NCBI GenBank assembly: GCA_900539265.1
Contig: UQBM01000030.1
Span: 1 to 19,649, forward strand
Direction of reading: 5' to 3'
Source: an uncultured Mollicutes bacterium
GTDB lineage: Bacteria > Bacillota_I > Bacilli_A > ML615J-28 > CAG-313
Length of the DNA: 19,649 nucleotides
The position numbers were made by a program, and so were the translations under genes. Below, piece after piece: positions 7,542 to 17,237 of this stretch (within the stretch, counting starts at the first letter, position 1; each line of letters opens with the position of its first letter). Below the pieces are notes generated by a model. The model did not search any database. It was not told the DNA's origin and saw nothing but the letters and a program-made list of their open reading frames with translations.

Positions 7542-8210
7542 TCAATTACTATTTGTTATCAAAACTGTAATTGAAAATTTTATGTTATCACCATATAAAT
7601 ATTGATATATTTGTTCATTAAAATAATTACCTGCAGTTGCAAAAAAACTATATTTTATTTGAAAACTAATAAATTGTTCTTCAATTGTTAAAATATCATT
7701 AATTGTAATTGGTAATATATATTGTTTATTATCTATTCCAGAAATAGAACCAATAGTTACATCATAATTATTATCTATTATTACCTCATGATTTATTGTT
7801 CTATATCCTAATTCCTGCCTATCATCTTCAAAAATATTCAATATAGTTGGATTATCATTCGCATATTTCAAGGTAATAGATAAATAAATAGAATTACTTT
7901 TTGAAAATAATAATTTACATTTATTTAAATCGATTATAAAATAAGCGTTAATATATCCAGTATTAGATATTTCCCCATTATTATCAAGATATCCATTATT
8001 TTTATATTTAAAACAACTAATACCTGTGTTATTATCTCCTTTAGTTGTATCTAAATAAATATAGTCTTCACTATTAACTACATTATCTACAGAAATATTA
8101 GCATCAACATTTATTGCATCTAAAGTAATATTCCATGATGAAAAGCCAATACTAATTAAAGATAACATACATAATACCAGTATTAAATTTATTTTAAATT
8201 TTGAAAGCAT
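7542..8210 (-). CDS. SipW-dependent-type secreted protein (third copy)
   Basis: This 222-residue protein starts at ATG 8210, 8 bases after AGGAG; the in-frame ATG at 8228 would put that SD inside the gene. The signal peptide is a single N-terminal hydrophobic helix ending LISIGFSSW (Trp26). This is the SipW/TasA-type signal end also seen in the first two genes of the operon (GFAAW, GFASW), and it is followed by ANISVDNVVN, matching their GNISVDTVTD. The rest is predicted beta-rich, with FKYKNNGYLDNNGEISNTG and a C-terminal strand set KFSITVLITN. I do not recognise a family beyond the TasA/CalY-like class. It is likely a secreted fibre or matrix subunit cut by the SipW-type peptidase encoded at 17238-18245. 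Its TGA stop is 17 bases before the next ATG. Confidence 0.85.
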   Translation of the reverse strand: MLSKFKINLILVLCMLSLISIGFSSWNITLDAINVDANISVDNVVNSEDYIYLDTTKGDNNTGISCFKYKNNGYLDNNGEISNTGYINAYFIIDLNKCKLLFSKSNSIYLSITLKYANDNPTILNIFEDDRQELGYRTINHEVIIDNNYDVTIGSISGIDNKQYILPITINDILTIEEQFISFQIKYSFFATAGNYFNEQIYQYLYGDNIKFSITVLITNSN

Positions 8211-8235
8211 TTCATCATCTCCTTTCATTTAGATA

Positions 8236-9336
8236 TTATGAATTCACTGACTCCCATTTTGCATATAACGTTAAATCAGAAAATACTGCTGTTAAATCAG
8301 TAAATGCACCATTAACAACCGTTGGAATTTTTACCGTATACCATCCAGCAAATACATATCCTTCTCTTGTAGGAATTGGTATTTCATAACCTGATGCTTT
8401 AAAATAATTTCCACCAACCATTTCATAAGTGAAAAGCGTACCAAGTGGCATATTTGCAGGTGCATCTGTTGAATCATTTAAATCAAATTTAACAGTATAC
8501 GTTTTATTAGTAGTATCATAAAGATTGATTACTTGCGTCCATTTATTATTTTGCTTGACATATATCACATTGTGACTTAAATCATACCATAAGTCACCAT
8601 TGATACCATCAGTATCCAATGGTTTACTCATTTCCGAAAACCATTTATTAGGTCGTGCAAACTCTAATTCTTTTGTTGTATCATCAGTATATGTAATTAT
8701 CATAACATATCTATCACCATTAGGTATTGATACAATATCTTGAATTCCTCTTCCATCTTCTCCTTGTTGAGGTGCAGGAATATTCACAATAACATCTTCT
8801 CCTTGTGACATCTTGAATGTCAAAGTCACACTAGAATCTCTATTGATTCTTTGATCAATGCCAATAACTGAAATGCCATCTTTGCCATCTTCCCCTTTGG
8901 GAAGTAACATCGGTTCTGAACTGGTTCCGTCACTATATCTAATATAAATTACTATTTCTCCAGTTTCAGGATTGATAACAGGATCTATACTACTAACTGA
9001 AATGCCATCTTTTACTTCCACAATCGTTGGTGAAATAGAGTCATCGGTATAAGTAATTGTTAAAATTGAACCACTACCATCATCTTTTTTAATTGTTGTT
9101 ATCTCCTTAATTCCTACTCCTGTTGAACCTTTATCACCCTTTGGAACAATAAAAATGGTTGGTTCTGAGACTTCATCAACATACGTAATTGTTATTTTGA
9201 TGTCACCATTTTCTAAGTTTTCAGCTTGAATATTTTCAATTTGCAGTGCTTCATTACTGCCAAAGAAACTAGAACATCCTGCTAAAACAAAACATAATAA
9301 TATGATACTTATTAAATTTAATATTTTCTTTTTCAT
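8236..9336 (-). CDS. Surface lipoprotein with tandem repeats and a C-terminal InlB B-repeat
   Basis: This 366-residue protein starts at ATG 9336, 9 bases after AAGGAG. The signal peptide ends in the lipobox LAGC, so Cys21 should be lipidated and anchor it to the outer face of the membrane. Five degenerate units of about 40 residues follow (about 32-235), each with an I-x-x-I-turn, ITYTDD-like strand and acidic turn. Linkers such as PKGDKGSTGVG and PKGEDGKDGIS are short collagen-like triplet runs. A WYDLSHNVIYVKQNNKW segment (about 245-265) precedes a C-terminal InlB/Listeria-Bacteroides repeat (about 280-362; YVFAGWYT, LTLYAKWE). It lies between two other secreted proteins of the operon, and the same B-repeat type occurs in the Hint protein. 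This suggests a surface-exposed scaffold or adhesin. No enzymatic motif is visible. Confidence 0.88.
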   Translation of the reverse strand: MKKKILNLISIILLCFVLAGCSSFFGSNEALQIENIQAENLENGDIKITITYVDEVSEPTIFIVPKGDKGSTGVGIKEITTIKKDDGSGSILTITYTDDSISPTIVEVKDGISVSSIDPVINPETGEIVIYIRYSDGTSSEPMLLPKGEDGKDGISVIGIDQRINRDSSVTLTFKMSQGEDVIVNIPAPQQGEDGRGIQDIVSIPNGDRYVMIITYTDDTTKELEFARPNKWFSEMSKPLDTDGINGDLWYDLSHNVIYVKQNNKWTQVINLYDTTNKTYTVKFDLNDSTDAPANMPLGTLFTYEMVGGNYFKASGYEIPIPTREGYVFAGWYTVKIPTVVNGAFTDLTAVFSDLTLYAKWESVNS

Positions 9337-9340
9337 GTTC

Positions 9341-11812
9341 TTATTCTCCTTTTACATTATTCAAAATTAAATCAGAAATATTTGGTGTCTCACCATATAA
9401 ATAACCATCACCTTTCATGCATATAAATTTGAAAGGTTCATAACCAGTTACCACCGTTACCGCTTTTAACATCATATTTTTTAACATTTCAACCATATTA
9501 GACCCTTGTCCTAAATTTAAATAGTTGTCAAGTAAATCAATTTCAATTTCTGGATTAAAATGAATATTTATATCATCAGTTGAAACATTAACTTTAGATA
9601 GATTCAGTCCTCCACCATAATATGCAATTGGTAAGTTTATATAGTTTTTACCATCGTCTGTATAAATTGAACCTTGAGTTGTGGCTTTATCAATTAAATA
9701 TTGTTTAATTGGAAATATTTTATCAATATCTATTATCCCTTCATAACTTGGATCAATTGATTGAGCGAATTTCGATATATTTTCGGTAATTAATCCACTA
9801 ATATCAACACTATCAGTAGCCTTATAATCATAAAATTTAGTATTACCACAAATTTCTAATTCAACTGGATAAGATAAACCTGCAATCTTACTTGTTTTAA
9901 GACTATCAAGAGGTATACCCTCTTGCGTTTCAAGCATCCCTAATACTTCCCAAATTACACTAGGAATATTAGAATACAAGAAAGGACCATTAAACATAGA
10001 TTCAAGAGAGATGGCAGCAATTCCACTTTGATAAAAGAAAGTATCTTTTATTTTCATACTACCTTTGTAAATAGGATTATTCTTTTCATCTTTCATTAAT
10101 TTTTCATTACTAAGCGCTCTTTGCATTGATAAAAGTGCTTTTTTCATATTATCTTTTGAACTAAATTCCGATTTTAAATAGGAATTTAAGATAGTATCAC
10201 CAACTCCATTAGTCTTAAAATAATCCTCTATTTGAAGTGATATCGAATTTCCATTTAAATCAATAAAATCATAACTTTTACTACCATCAATCATAATATA
10301 TTCATTAGTACCAAGTGAAATTAAGAAATTTCGAGAATAACTTAACATACTATTAATCAGTTCAACATGCATTGAAGAAAAACTGCGTAAAACATTTTTA
10401 CCATTTGCAAGTCTAGCATTCATAATTTTAATGTTATTTCCACTAGTTTCTAGAACAGTACCAACTGTATCTAAATTAGCAAGTCTATTACCAAAATCAC
10501 AATTTCTTAAATTAATATCGTTAATTAAAATATCGTTACCATCAACATACATGCCAATATTATCTTGACCAAAAGCCTCAACTAACGGCATATTATTATG
10601 ATCACCTAAAGCATAAAAAGGAAGAGGACCTCTAAATAGATCATCTTTAGCTAGATGAGGAATAGATACAATATTCCCATTACCACTATCTACTTCAATG
10701 ATTTCGGTCGGATAAGTAAGATTGTGCATATTGATTGTATATCCATTACCATAAAAGTCTTTTTGGATATGAAGACCTACTAAAATTTCAGTTGTTATGT
10801 AATTACTACCACCACTTGTTGCAACACTTTGATTCCATTGATCAATATAATTTTTATTATATGTTGTAACAAAACGATATATTTCGTTTTTAAAATTAAA
10901 TTTCTTCGTTACAAGATTATAATTACCAAAACATTCAACATTATTTTCCTTTACAATTGGTTTACCATCTTCTAAAAGAACCTCACCGCTAGAGCTCATC
11001 TGATAAGCATTTTCTAATGATTCAAATGATTTTCTAAGAACAATAATTTCACCATTCACTGAATTATTAGAACAATATAATAAATCATCATAACTATATA
11101 CGTTCACACCATCTTTAACTACTTCGAATGAATAAGTTGCATTTTTAGCAATATTTTCATCACCACAACTAATAGTAAATGAAGCAAAACCAGCATCTTT
11201 AATTTCTAATTTATTATTCATTAAATCAATTTCAATATTATCGGTTTTCTCTTCAATTCTAAGTAACGTAGAAATACTTTCTGGCACAGCATTAATTTCT
11301 AAATCAATGCTTGCTTTTATTTTATTTTGATTTTCTAAATCATATTCGCCATAGTAAATCGTTTGATCAATATTGTTTTGAGAACTTCTAATTTTAGTTT
11401 GAATAATAATTGCACCATTTTCATAAATAATTGCATTCATTGATTTAAAAACCGTACCCTTTTCATTTGAACAAGTTATGATAACCTCTCCACATTCAAG
11501 CGTTTTTAAATAATATTTATTGTCTTGTTTAACAATTTCACCATAAACACTATCATCTTCCAAATCACGATTTCTAATACTCCATACAAGTGCATTACCA
11601 GCCCCTGCTGGATAGTTTTTTTGATTCACACCTGTTGCTTCTAATAAATATAAATTATCTTGTAATTTGAAAGCTTCAGTATCATCATAATCCCATTGAA
11701 TTGCAATAATATCATTATCAATAAAATTAAAAGTTGTATTAATCGTTACAACACCAAGTAAAGCAATCAAAAAGGGAATCAATAATAAAATAATTAAGTT
11801 TTTCTTTTTCAT
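9341..11812 (-). CDS. Large membrane-anchored extracellular protein, beta-rich
   Basis: This 823-residue protein begins MKKKNLII at ATG 11812. Residues 4-27 form one hydrophobic N-terminal anchor, and the rest appears extracellular. No C-terminal sorting signal is seen. An Ig-like region (about 35-125; ALVWSIRNRD, GEVIITCSNEKG) is followed by a second similar stretch (about 150-230). A region rich in short hydrophobic strands around INDINLRNCDFGNRL and IKIMNARLANGKNVL (about 360-500) looks like a right-handed beta-helix. I do not recognise a named family. The start is separated by one base from the TGA stop of the ABC permease gene and has only a weak SD, so it depends on re-initiation. This tight coupling suggests the protein works with, or is moved by, that ABC transporter. 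The SD of the downstream lipoprotein overlaps this gene's stop. Confidence 0.8.
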   Translation of the reverse strand: MKKKNLIILLLIPFLIALLGVVTINTTFNFIDNDIIAIQWDYDDTEAFKLQDNLYLLEATGVNQKNYPAGAGNALVWSIRNRDLEDDSVYGEIVKQDNKYYLKTLECGEVIITCSNEKGTVFKSMNAIIYENGAIIIQTKIRSSQNNIDQTIYYGEYDLENQNKIKASIDLEINAVPESISTLLRIEEKTDNIEIDLMNNKLEIKDAGFASFTISCGDENIAKNATYSFEVVKDGVNVYSYDDLLYCSNNSVNGEIIVLRKSFESLENAYQMSSSGEVLLEDGKPIVKENNVECFGNYNLVTKKFNFKNEIYRFVTTYNKNYIDQWNQSVATSGGSNYITTEILVGLHIQKDFYGNGYTINMHNLTYPTEIIEVDSGNGNIVSIPHLAKDDLFRGPLPFYALGDHNNMPLVEAFGQDNIGMYVDGNDILINDINLRNCDFGNRLANLDTVGTVLETSGNNIKIMNARLANGKNVLRSFSSMHVELINSMLSYSRNFLISLGTNEYIMIDGSKSYDFIDLNGNSISLQIEDYFKTNGVGDTILNSYLKSEFSSKDNMKKALLSMQRALSNEKLMKDEKNNPIYKGSMKIKDTFFYQSGIAAISLESMFNGPFLYSNIPSVIWEVLGMLETQEGIPLDSLKTSKIAGLSYPVELEICGNTKFYDYKATDSVDISGLITENISKFAQSIDPSYEGIIDIDKIFPIKQYLIDKATTQGSIYTDDGKNYINLPIAYYGGGLNLSKVNVSTDDINIHFNPEIEIDLLDNYLNLGQGSNMVEMLKNMMLKAVTVVTGYEPFKFICMKGDGYLYGETPNISDLILNNVKGE

Positions 11813-11813
11813 A

Positions 11814-13406
11814 TCAATTTATCACATCCAAATCCATAAATAGAGATTCCATATTTTTCTTCAAATTAAATACGTGTGGTATTCCAAGTATGGCAAATAA
11901 AATTAACCCTATTAAATAAGCAATATATATAGACATACCAAAATATGAAAGAATTGCCGTAACTACAAAATATATAATTGGTAAAATATATGAATAAATA
12001 TTAGAAATAATTGATTTTCTTGGTTTGTGATTTCTAATATTCAGTTCTTCTTTTAAAGAAATTACATCATAAATAAATAACAACAAACTTACTAATAAAA
12101 GTGCAAAAATAAAGGTTGTGAAAGTAATCGTTTTTAACACTAATAAAACAATTAAAGTGGATAAAAGCGATGTAAAAGAAAGAATCAAAGGAATGCTTAC
12201 TTTTATTAACAATTGAACCTTAGGTAAAACAGGTATTGTTTTCATCACTTTAATCGTCTTTTTTTCCATTTGAATATATTGATTTGCTCCTTGACTAATA
12301 ATCACTGTAAATAACATTAAAATTAAAATATCTAATAATGGAATAAAAGATGGCACAACCGAAATATAATATGCAAAAATGCCAGAAGTAAAGATTGTAT
12401 TTAAAGCTTTGATTACCAAATATGCTAAAAAGGGTTGAATAACCAAAAGTCCTGTAAAAGACAAAGTATAATTTTGATTTTTTGTTAAAAGAATAACTTC
12501 TTTTTTGATTAAAGCTTTTTTTATTGATATTTTTTTATACTCTTTCATTCTATGTTTTCTCTTATTAGAAATAGAAATATTTCTTACATAACTAAAAGTG
12601 AAAATAGTAATACTTAAGCCAAGAATAAAAATACCAAATGATATGCCTAAGTATGGTAATAAACTAACATATCTATTTTGAATAAAAATATCCGTTAAAA
12701 AATTAATTGGAATCTCATATTTTCTAAAACCAATCAGTTTATCCATCATCGTTTGGGTAAACAAATTATGAATATTTCCTCCCGCAATCATTTCAATAAA
12801 AAGATTTAAAACTTTCGCGTAAAAATAGCATCCAATACCAAGCAATAATATCATTAAAAGAAATCTTAAAATAATATGATTGTTGAAATAATTTTTTAAA
12901 AGCCAAAAAGGATATATTAAAAAAAGAGCAACTCCCATCTCAAAAAAGAAAGAAAGAAGGGGATAAAAAAGAGCTAGATAATAAAATTTTAATGTCATTG
13001 AGTAGTTAATACCATATGCAATAAATAAAGGATATATAAACAAAATGCTAATTGCATAATGCATAAAAAATAAAAATACTAGTTTAGATAAAATTATGGA
13101 ACTATTGCTAACTGGTTTTGTTGATAATTGTTCAATATCCTTTTGATTAAAAAAAAGTTTAACAGCTCTAAAAATCCCAGAAATAGTAATAATAACGGAA
13201 ATGATAAATAAAAATAAATTCATGAACGCCGTTGTTGCTTGATGAAATTTTCCTATTTTATTCAAAATAGTTGTAAACAAAAATACCTCAATTCCAATAA
13301 AACAAGCGAGAAAAAAGATGGTCACTAAAATAGTAATAATTTTTTTAGCAATACTTTTTTCTTTTTCAAACATCAATTTAAAATCTTTCGCGAGGAGGTT
13401 AATCAT
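11814..13406 (-). CDS. ABC-2-type exporter permease
   Basis: This 530-residue integral membrane protein has about a dozen hydrophobic segments in two halves, separated by a basic cytoplasmic stretch (KRKHRMKEYKKISIKKALIKKEV, about 283-305; an elbow-like second-half start). The MINLLAKDFKLMFEKEKS start resembles the N-terminal coupling helix of ABC-2 exporters. Its ATG overlaps the TGA stop of the ATPase gene (ATGA) and is preceded by GGAGG, so the two subunits are made together. The substrate cannot be told from sequence. Genes on the downstream side encode surface proteins, so export of a polypeptide, lipid or glycan used at the surface is a reasonable inference. Confidence 0.88.
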   Translation of the reverse strand: MINLLAKDFKLMFEKEKSIAKKIITILVTIFFLACFIGIEVFLFTTILNKIGKFHQATTAFMNLFLFIISVIITISGIFRAVKLFFNQKDIEQLSTKPVSNSSIILSKLVFLFFMHYAISILFIYPLFIAYGINYSMTLKFYYLALFYPLLSFFFEMGVALFLIYPFWLLKNYFNNHIILRFLLMILLLGIGCYFYAKVLNLFIEMIAGGNIHNLFTQTMMDKLIGFRKYEIPINFLTDIFIQNRYVSLLPYLGISFGIFILGLSITIFTFSYVRNISISNKRKHRMKEYKKISIKKALIKKEVILLTKNQNYTLSFTGLLVIQPFLAYLVIKALNTIFTSGIFAYYISVVPSFIPLLDILILMLFTVIISQGANQYIQMEKKTIKVMKTIPVLPKVQLLIKVSIPLILSFTSLLSTLIVLLVLKTITFTTFIFALLLVSLLLFIYDVISLKEELNIRNHKPRKSIISNIYSYILPIIYFVVTAILSYFGMSIYIAYLIGLILFAILGIPHVFNLKKNMESLFMDLDVIN

Positions 13407-14161
13407 TCTTGTCCTCCATATGTCTCAATAAAAATTTTAGCAAGTTGTAATCTTTTATTAGGGTTTTTATTCAAATCAAATAATTCCACAACTTCACCAT
13501 TATTAATAATAGCTACTCTATCACAAATTTTAGATACCAATTCAATATTGTGACTAGTAACAAAAACGGTATTACCATGATTGGCATATTCTCTCATCAT
13601 TTTTTTCAATTCTTCCACAGCCATAATATCAAGACCGACTGTAGGTTCATCTAAAATCCAAATTTTAGGACTATGAAGTAAACTGGCAACTAAACATAAT
13701 TTTTGTTTCATTCCATGCGAATAATCAGAAATGGGATTTGATAACTCTTCTAAATTCAGTTGAAGTCTTGTACATAAATATTTGTAATTATGGTTAAAAT
13801 CTTCTTCACCTAAACCATATATGCTAGCAACAAATTCTAAGTAATCATATCCTGTCATTTCTTCATAACAAGTTGGCTCACTAGCAACATATCCAAAAGT
13901 TTGCTTTGCTTGAAGGGGATATTTTTTTATATCAAAACCTGATATATATACCTCACCTTTAGAAAATTTCTTGGAGCCAATCATACAATCTATTGTTGTC
14001 GATTTTCCAATACCATTTCTACCAATAAAACCAAATAACTCTTTTTCATAAACTTCTAAATTTAATCCTGTTAAAACATCCTTATCACCATAGGATTTAT
14101 AGAGGTCATTGATCATAATTGTGGCTTTTTGTTCTTCTTGAAAAATTTTATTTTCTTCCAT
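13403..14161 (-). CDS. ABC transporter ATP-binding protein
   Basis: This 252-residue nucleotide-binding subunit starts at ATG 14161, 8 bases after a perfect AAGGAGG; the open frame continues to 14191 without such support. It shows Walker A GRNGIGKST (47-55), a Q-loop position occupied by SEPT (about 94-97), the signature YSHGMKQK (137-144), Walker B IWILDEP (157-163), a D-loop (GLD) and His194 in VTSHN. The signature SHGMKQK and the short C-terminus place it with drug/lipid/peptide exporter ATPases of the CcmA/YhaQ-like type. It drives the permease encoded next, with which it overlaps by four bases. The SD lies inside the last codons of the upstream zinc-ribbon gene. Confidence 0.95.
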   Translation of the reverse strand: MEENKIFQEEQKATIMINDLYKSYGDKDVLTGLNLEVYEKELFGFIGRNGIGKSTTIDCMIGSKKFSKGEVYISGFDIKKYPLQAKQTFGYVASEPTCYEEMTGYDYLEFVASIYGLGEEDFNHNYKYLCTRLQLNLEELSNPISDYSHGMKQKLCLVASLLHSPKIWILDEPTVGLDIMAVEELKKMMREYANHGNTVFVTSHNIELVSKICDRVAIINNGEVVELFDLNKNPNKRLQLAKIFIETYGGQE

Positions 14162-14166
14162 CAGAA

Positions 14167-15432
14167 CTACCTCCTTAATTTTAAAAACCAAATGGTATCA
14201 ACCTGATTGCCGTCTTTAAATGTATACATACTTCCACAATCACAACATTTATAAATATTTTGATTATTTTCAGTATTTTTACTTTTACAAACTGGACAAT
14301 ATTTCATATATAATTCTTTTTTAGCAAAAATCTCTTGCATCTTAGAATTAAGCCAAAAAGATACTAATTTTTTTTCTGAAACTAATTTATTCATATACGG
14401 TTTATTAGCATTTTCTAAATCGTATAAACGCCAAATCGTAATCAAATCTTTTGATATAACATTATTATCAAAAAATTGATGCATCGACAATTTATTTTCA
14501 GTATGAATTATTAACTGATGTTTGGCAACAACTAAACCATATGAAATATCAAGATTAATACATGGTATTTTTTCTTCTAGAGAAAGTTTAAGATTATAAT
14601 CTTTATATTTAAAAGATAAACTATTGTATTTTTGACTTTTAGTATTGTCTAATACAAAGTTTTTTTCTTTGAAAATTTTTAATATCACATATTTATAATA
14701 AATAGTAAGTTCTTCCAGTAATAAATTTTCATCTTCATTTTTAATAAATTGAAGATAAAATTTATAACAATAATTGTATAAGCGATTTTTTAATAAAATA
14801 TTAGTTGGTAAAACTTTTGTTAAATGAAGATTACATTTAGAAATTTCTTTATAGAAGAAAGTATTTTTAATAAACATTAATTTTCTTTGCAATCCTTCAA
14901 TCTTAGTAATCATCTTTTCCGCAATTTTGTTCTCTAAATACTTATCACTATTTAACTCTACCGAAGGAATAAGCGATGCATAGAATTCACTATATTTATT
15001 TAATTCTAAACTGATAAGGTTTATAAGCATTCCAATAAAAATATTTTCATAAATTTTAATATCATCAGTATATTGATAGTGATGAACATATTCAGGTACC
15101 ATCTCATCATTTTTTTCTTTCCAAAGTCTATTATCTTTACATACTTGTTGAAAAGAATCAGATGAAATATGTCCTGCTAATTGTGATCTAACAATACTGT
15201 CTTCTCCTTTATTAGAAAGAATAGGATGAACAATAATAGAAGCAATAACACTTAAAATAAAATTTACTTCATCAAAGAATTCATCATCTTTCTTAAAAGA
15301 AAAATCTTGTAAAGATGGAAGTTTTAAATTATCTAAATCTCGATAGAAAAATTTAATACTTCGATGTTCATCTTTATATTTTCTTATTTTTTTAATAACT
15401 TCTTTTAGTTTTAACTCTTCGATGAGTTTCAT
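14167..15432 (-). CDS. McrC/DUF2357-like protein with C-terminal zinc ribbon
   Basis: This 421-residue soluble protein is not firmly recognised. Its middle carries VPEYVHHYQYTDDIKIYENIFIGMLINLI, similar to the Y-E-N-x-F helix seen in DUF2357/McrC-type partners of McrB-like ATPases. A helical region and a strand set follow (IPCINLDISYG, then LIIHTENK), placed where those partners carry a PD-(D/E)XK nuclease. However, the acidic pair is not convincing (PC instead of PD, H before TENK), so it is probably not an active nuclease. A four-Cys zinc ribbon ends the protein (Cys379, Cys382, Cys396, Cys399; CPVC...CCDC). It follows directly after the McrB-like ATPase gene (4-base gap), the usual arrangement for an ATPase and its partner. 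SD AGAAGG precedes ATG 15432. The family link is tentative; existence as a gene is certain. Confidence 0.75.
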   Translation of the reverse strand: MKLIEELKLKEVIKKIRKYKDEHRSIKFFYRDLDNLKLPSLQDFSFKKDDEFFDEVNFILSVIASIIVHPILSNKGEDSIVRSQLAGHISSDSFQQVCKDNRLWKEKNDEMVPEYVHHYQYTDDIKIYENIFIGMLINLISLELNKYSEFYASLIPSVELNSDKYLENKIAEKMITKIEGLQRKLMFIKNTFFYKEISKCNLHLTKVLPTNILLKNRLYNYCYKFYLQFIKNEDENLLLEELTIYYKYVILKIFKEKNFVLDNTKSQKYNSLSFKYKDYNLKLSLEEKIPCINLDISYGLVVAKHQLIIHTENKLSMHQFFDNNVISKDLITIWRLYDLENANKPYMNKLVSEKKLVSFWLNSKMQEIFAKKELYMKYCPVCKSKNTENNQNIYKCCDCGSMYTFKDGNQVDTIWFLKLRR

Positions 15433-15436
15433 AAAA

Positions 15437-17236
15437 TTATAACCTTCTTATTAAACTTTGAATTACTTTTTCACTACGATATAAAACATCTATTCCATAT
15501 GTTTTAGTTATTAAAGTTAATAAATCTTTCAAAGCACCTTTAACATATTCTTCAAAACGGCCTTCAATTTTACTAATTATTTTTCGTGAAACAATAAAAT
15601 CTATAGCATCTTCTTTAGCTCCTCCACATGCTACAAAAACAGGTACAAGTTTTACAATTTGATTTAAGATACGATTACCAAAAGTAATATCAAACTTATT
15701 ATAAATAAAATCACAAATTGTTTGCAATTTTTCATGATCACTTTTTGTCATTTGATAGTTAGGATTATGTAACGCCTCATTATATAAATTTTGAAGATGC
15801 GTTTTACTAATATGAATTTTACTTACTTCTCCTTTTACTTCAAAAGGAATATTGCGATCATCAAAATCAATTGTTATTGCTCTATCATAGACTTTATCAG
15901 TAATTGTAAAGGTGGAATCATCTTTGTTTGCGGTACCAACAAAATATGAATTTTCAGGTATTTTAATAAAACCATCTTCTAATTTAGCAGGTGGTACAAA
16001 TCCATATGGAAGTTGCATAATTTTTAATTTCCAAAGCTCCTTAGGATATTCTAATACTGATAAAAAGTCAGCAAAATAATACTCAACCCTAGAAATATTC
16101 ATTTCATCCAATACAAAAAAATGAATTTGATCGGGATTATAATTGGCATGGTATAATGAAATTAAAAACTCTGTTTCTGTATAGGTTTTCGCAAAATCAT
16201 TAAAATATCCAATTAAATTTGTCTTATCGCGATATGTTGCTTGAACAGGAATAAATAAAACATCAGCATGAATAAATTTTGCAAAATATCTAGGCAAGCT
16301 TGATTTACCAGTACCACTCAAGCCTTCTAAAATCATAAAATGTGATGCCGCAAATCCACTGATAAAAAATCTAATTGTATCAATATCAAAGTATAATTTT
16401 TCTTCTTTTGCAAGATAGTTGCGAAATTGAATACTAATCTCTTCTAAACTATATGTATCACTATCAATTTTCTCTATTGCATAACCATCATAAGTAGTAT
16501 CCATCATAGATAAAGCAGGAAAAACTTTTTCCCGATCATCTAACTCCTCAACTGTACGAACAATACTTTCACTTGGTATATTTGAAGTTGTAGTTGTTAT
16601 TTGCCCACCAGTAATAGAAGATGCAGTTGCATTAAGTGTTGCATCAAAATTAGTGGTTACATCAATTTTAGTATCTTCATCGTCAAAAGTAATCAATTCA
16701 TTTTTATCATATGCTCTAAATGGTTTATCAACTAAAATATAGTTAACTACAAACATTAAAATACTACCAATTAATAAAAACAATAAAATATATATGCAAG
16801 TTGTCAATAAAATAGTTTGCCATACAAAAAGCATTATATTACCAATATTTTCAGCATTTAATGGTCTTTGAATAAGAATTCCAACGCCAACTGATAATAA
16901 TGCACACAAAATAAACGATCCTACATATATTAAAATCATTTTAAAACTAAATGGTTTTTTATTATTTACAATAGCAAATCTTTTCTCATATAAAAAGATT
17001 GTAACAAAAACACTAACATAGATTGCTACAAGTATCAAAGCAACATAACCAGTTACACCACAACTGATTGATTTAAAATTAAGCGCCTCGGCTACTTGTG
17101 CTAATGGATTATTTTTATTAGCAAAAGAATGTGATCCTTCTATACAAAGACCTGTAAATAACAATAAAAATGAATAAAATATTGCAAGCGATATAAATAT
17201 TAAATTTTTTCTTGTAAAATAAGGTTTATTCATCAT
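15437..17236 (-). CDS. Membrane-anchored McrB-like AAA+ ATPase
   Basis: This 599-residue protein starts at ATG 17236, 6 bases after AAGGAG. The N-terminal third is membrane-embedded, with about four helices (13-32, 62-84, 100-122, 133-168). A Thr/Ser-rich linker (about 180-225) leads to an AAA+ module of the McrB/AAA_5 class. It has Walker A GLSGTGKSS (305-313), Walker B FFVLDEMN (373-380), sensor-1 region VGTANKDD (433-440, Asn437) and DRAITIDF with Arg452 as likely arginine finger. McrB relatives form hexamers stimulated by a partner protein, here presumably the next gene. The membrane anchor and the missing restriction context argue against a simple type IV restriction enzyme. Its position between the signal peptidase and the exporter suggests work on surface-protein export, assembly or extraction. 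Confidence 0.88.
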   Translation of the reverse strand: MMNKPYFTRKNLIFISLAIFYSFLLLFTGLCIEGSHSFANKNNPLAQVAEALNFKSISCGVTGYVALILVAIYVSVFVTIFLYEKRFAIVNNKKPFSFKMILIYVGSFILCALLSVGVGILIQRPLNAENIGNIMLFVWQTILLTTCIYILLFLLIGSILMFVVNYILVDKPFRAYDKNELITFDDEDTKIDVTTNFDATLNATASSITGGQITTTTSNIPSESIVRTVEELDDREKVFPALSMMDTTYDGYAIEKIDSDTYSLEEISIQFRNYLAKEEKLYFDIDTIRFFISGFAASHFMILEGLSGTGKSSLPRYFAKFIHADVLFIPVQATYRDKTNLIGYFNDFAKTYTETEFLISLYHANYNPDQIHFFVLDEMNISRVEYYFADFLSVLEYPKELWKLKIMQLPYGFVPPAKLEDGFIKIPENSYFVGTANKDDSTFTITDKVYDRAITIDFDDRNIPFEVKGEVSKIHISKTHLQNLYNEALHNPNYQMTKSDHEKLQTICDFIYNKFDITFGNRILNQIVKLVPVFVACGGAKEDAIDFIVSRKIISKIEGRFEEYVKGALKDLLTLITKTYGIDVLYRSEKVIQSLIRRL

Positions 17237-17237
17237 C

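Noticed and set aside
14167..17236. A type IV (McrBC) restriction system.
   Set aside because: The ATPase is membrane-anchored, the partner lacks a convincing nuclease triad, and the pair is embedded in a secretion operon. I kept only the family resemblance.
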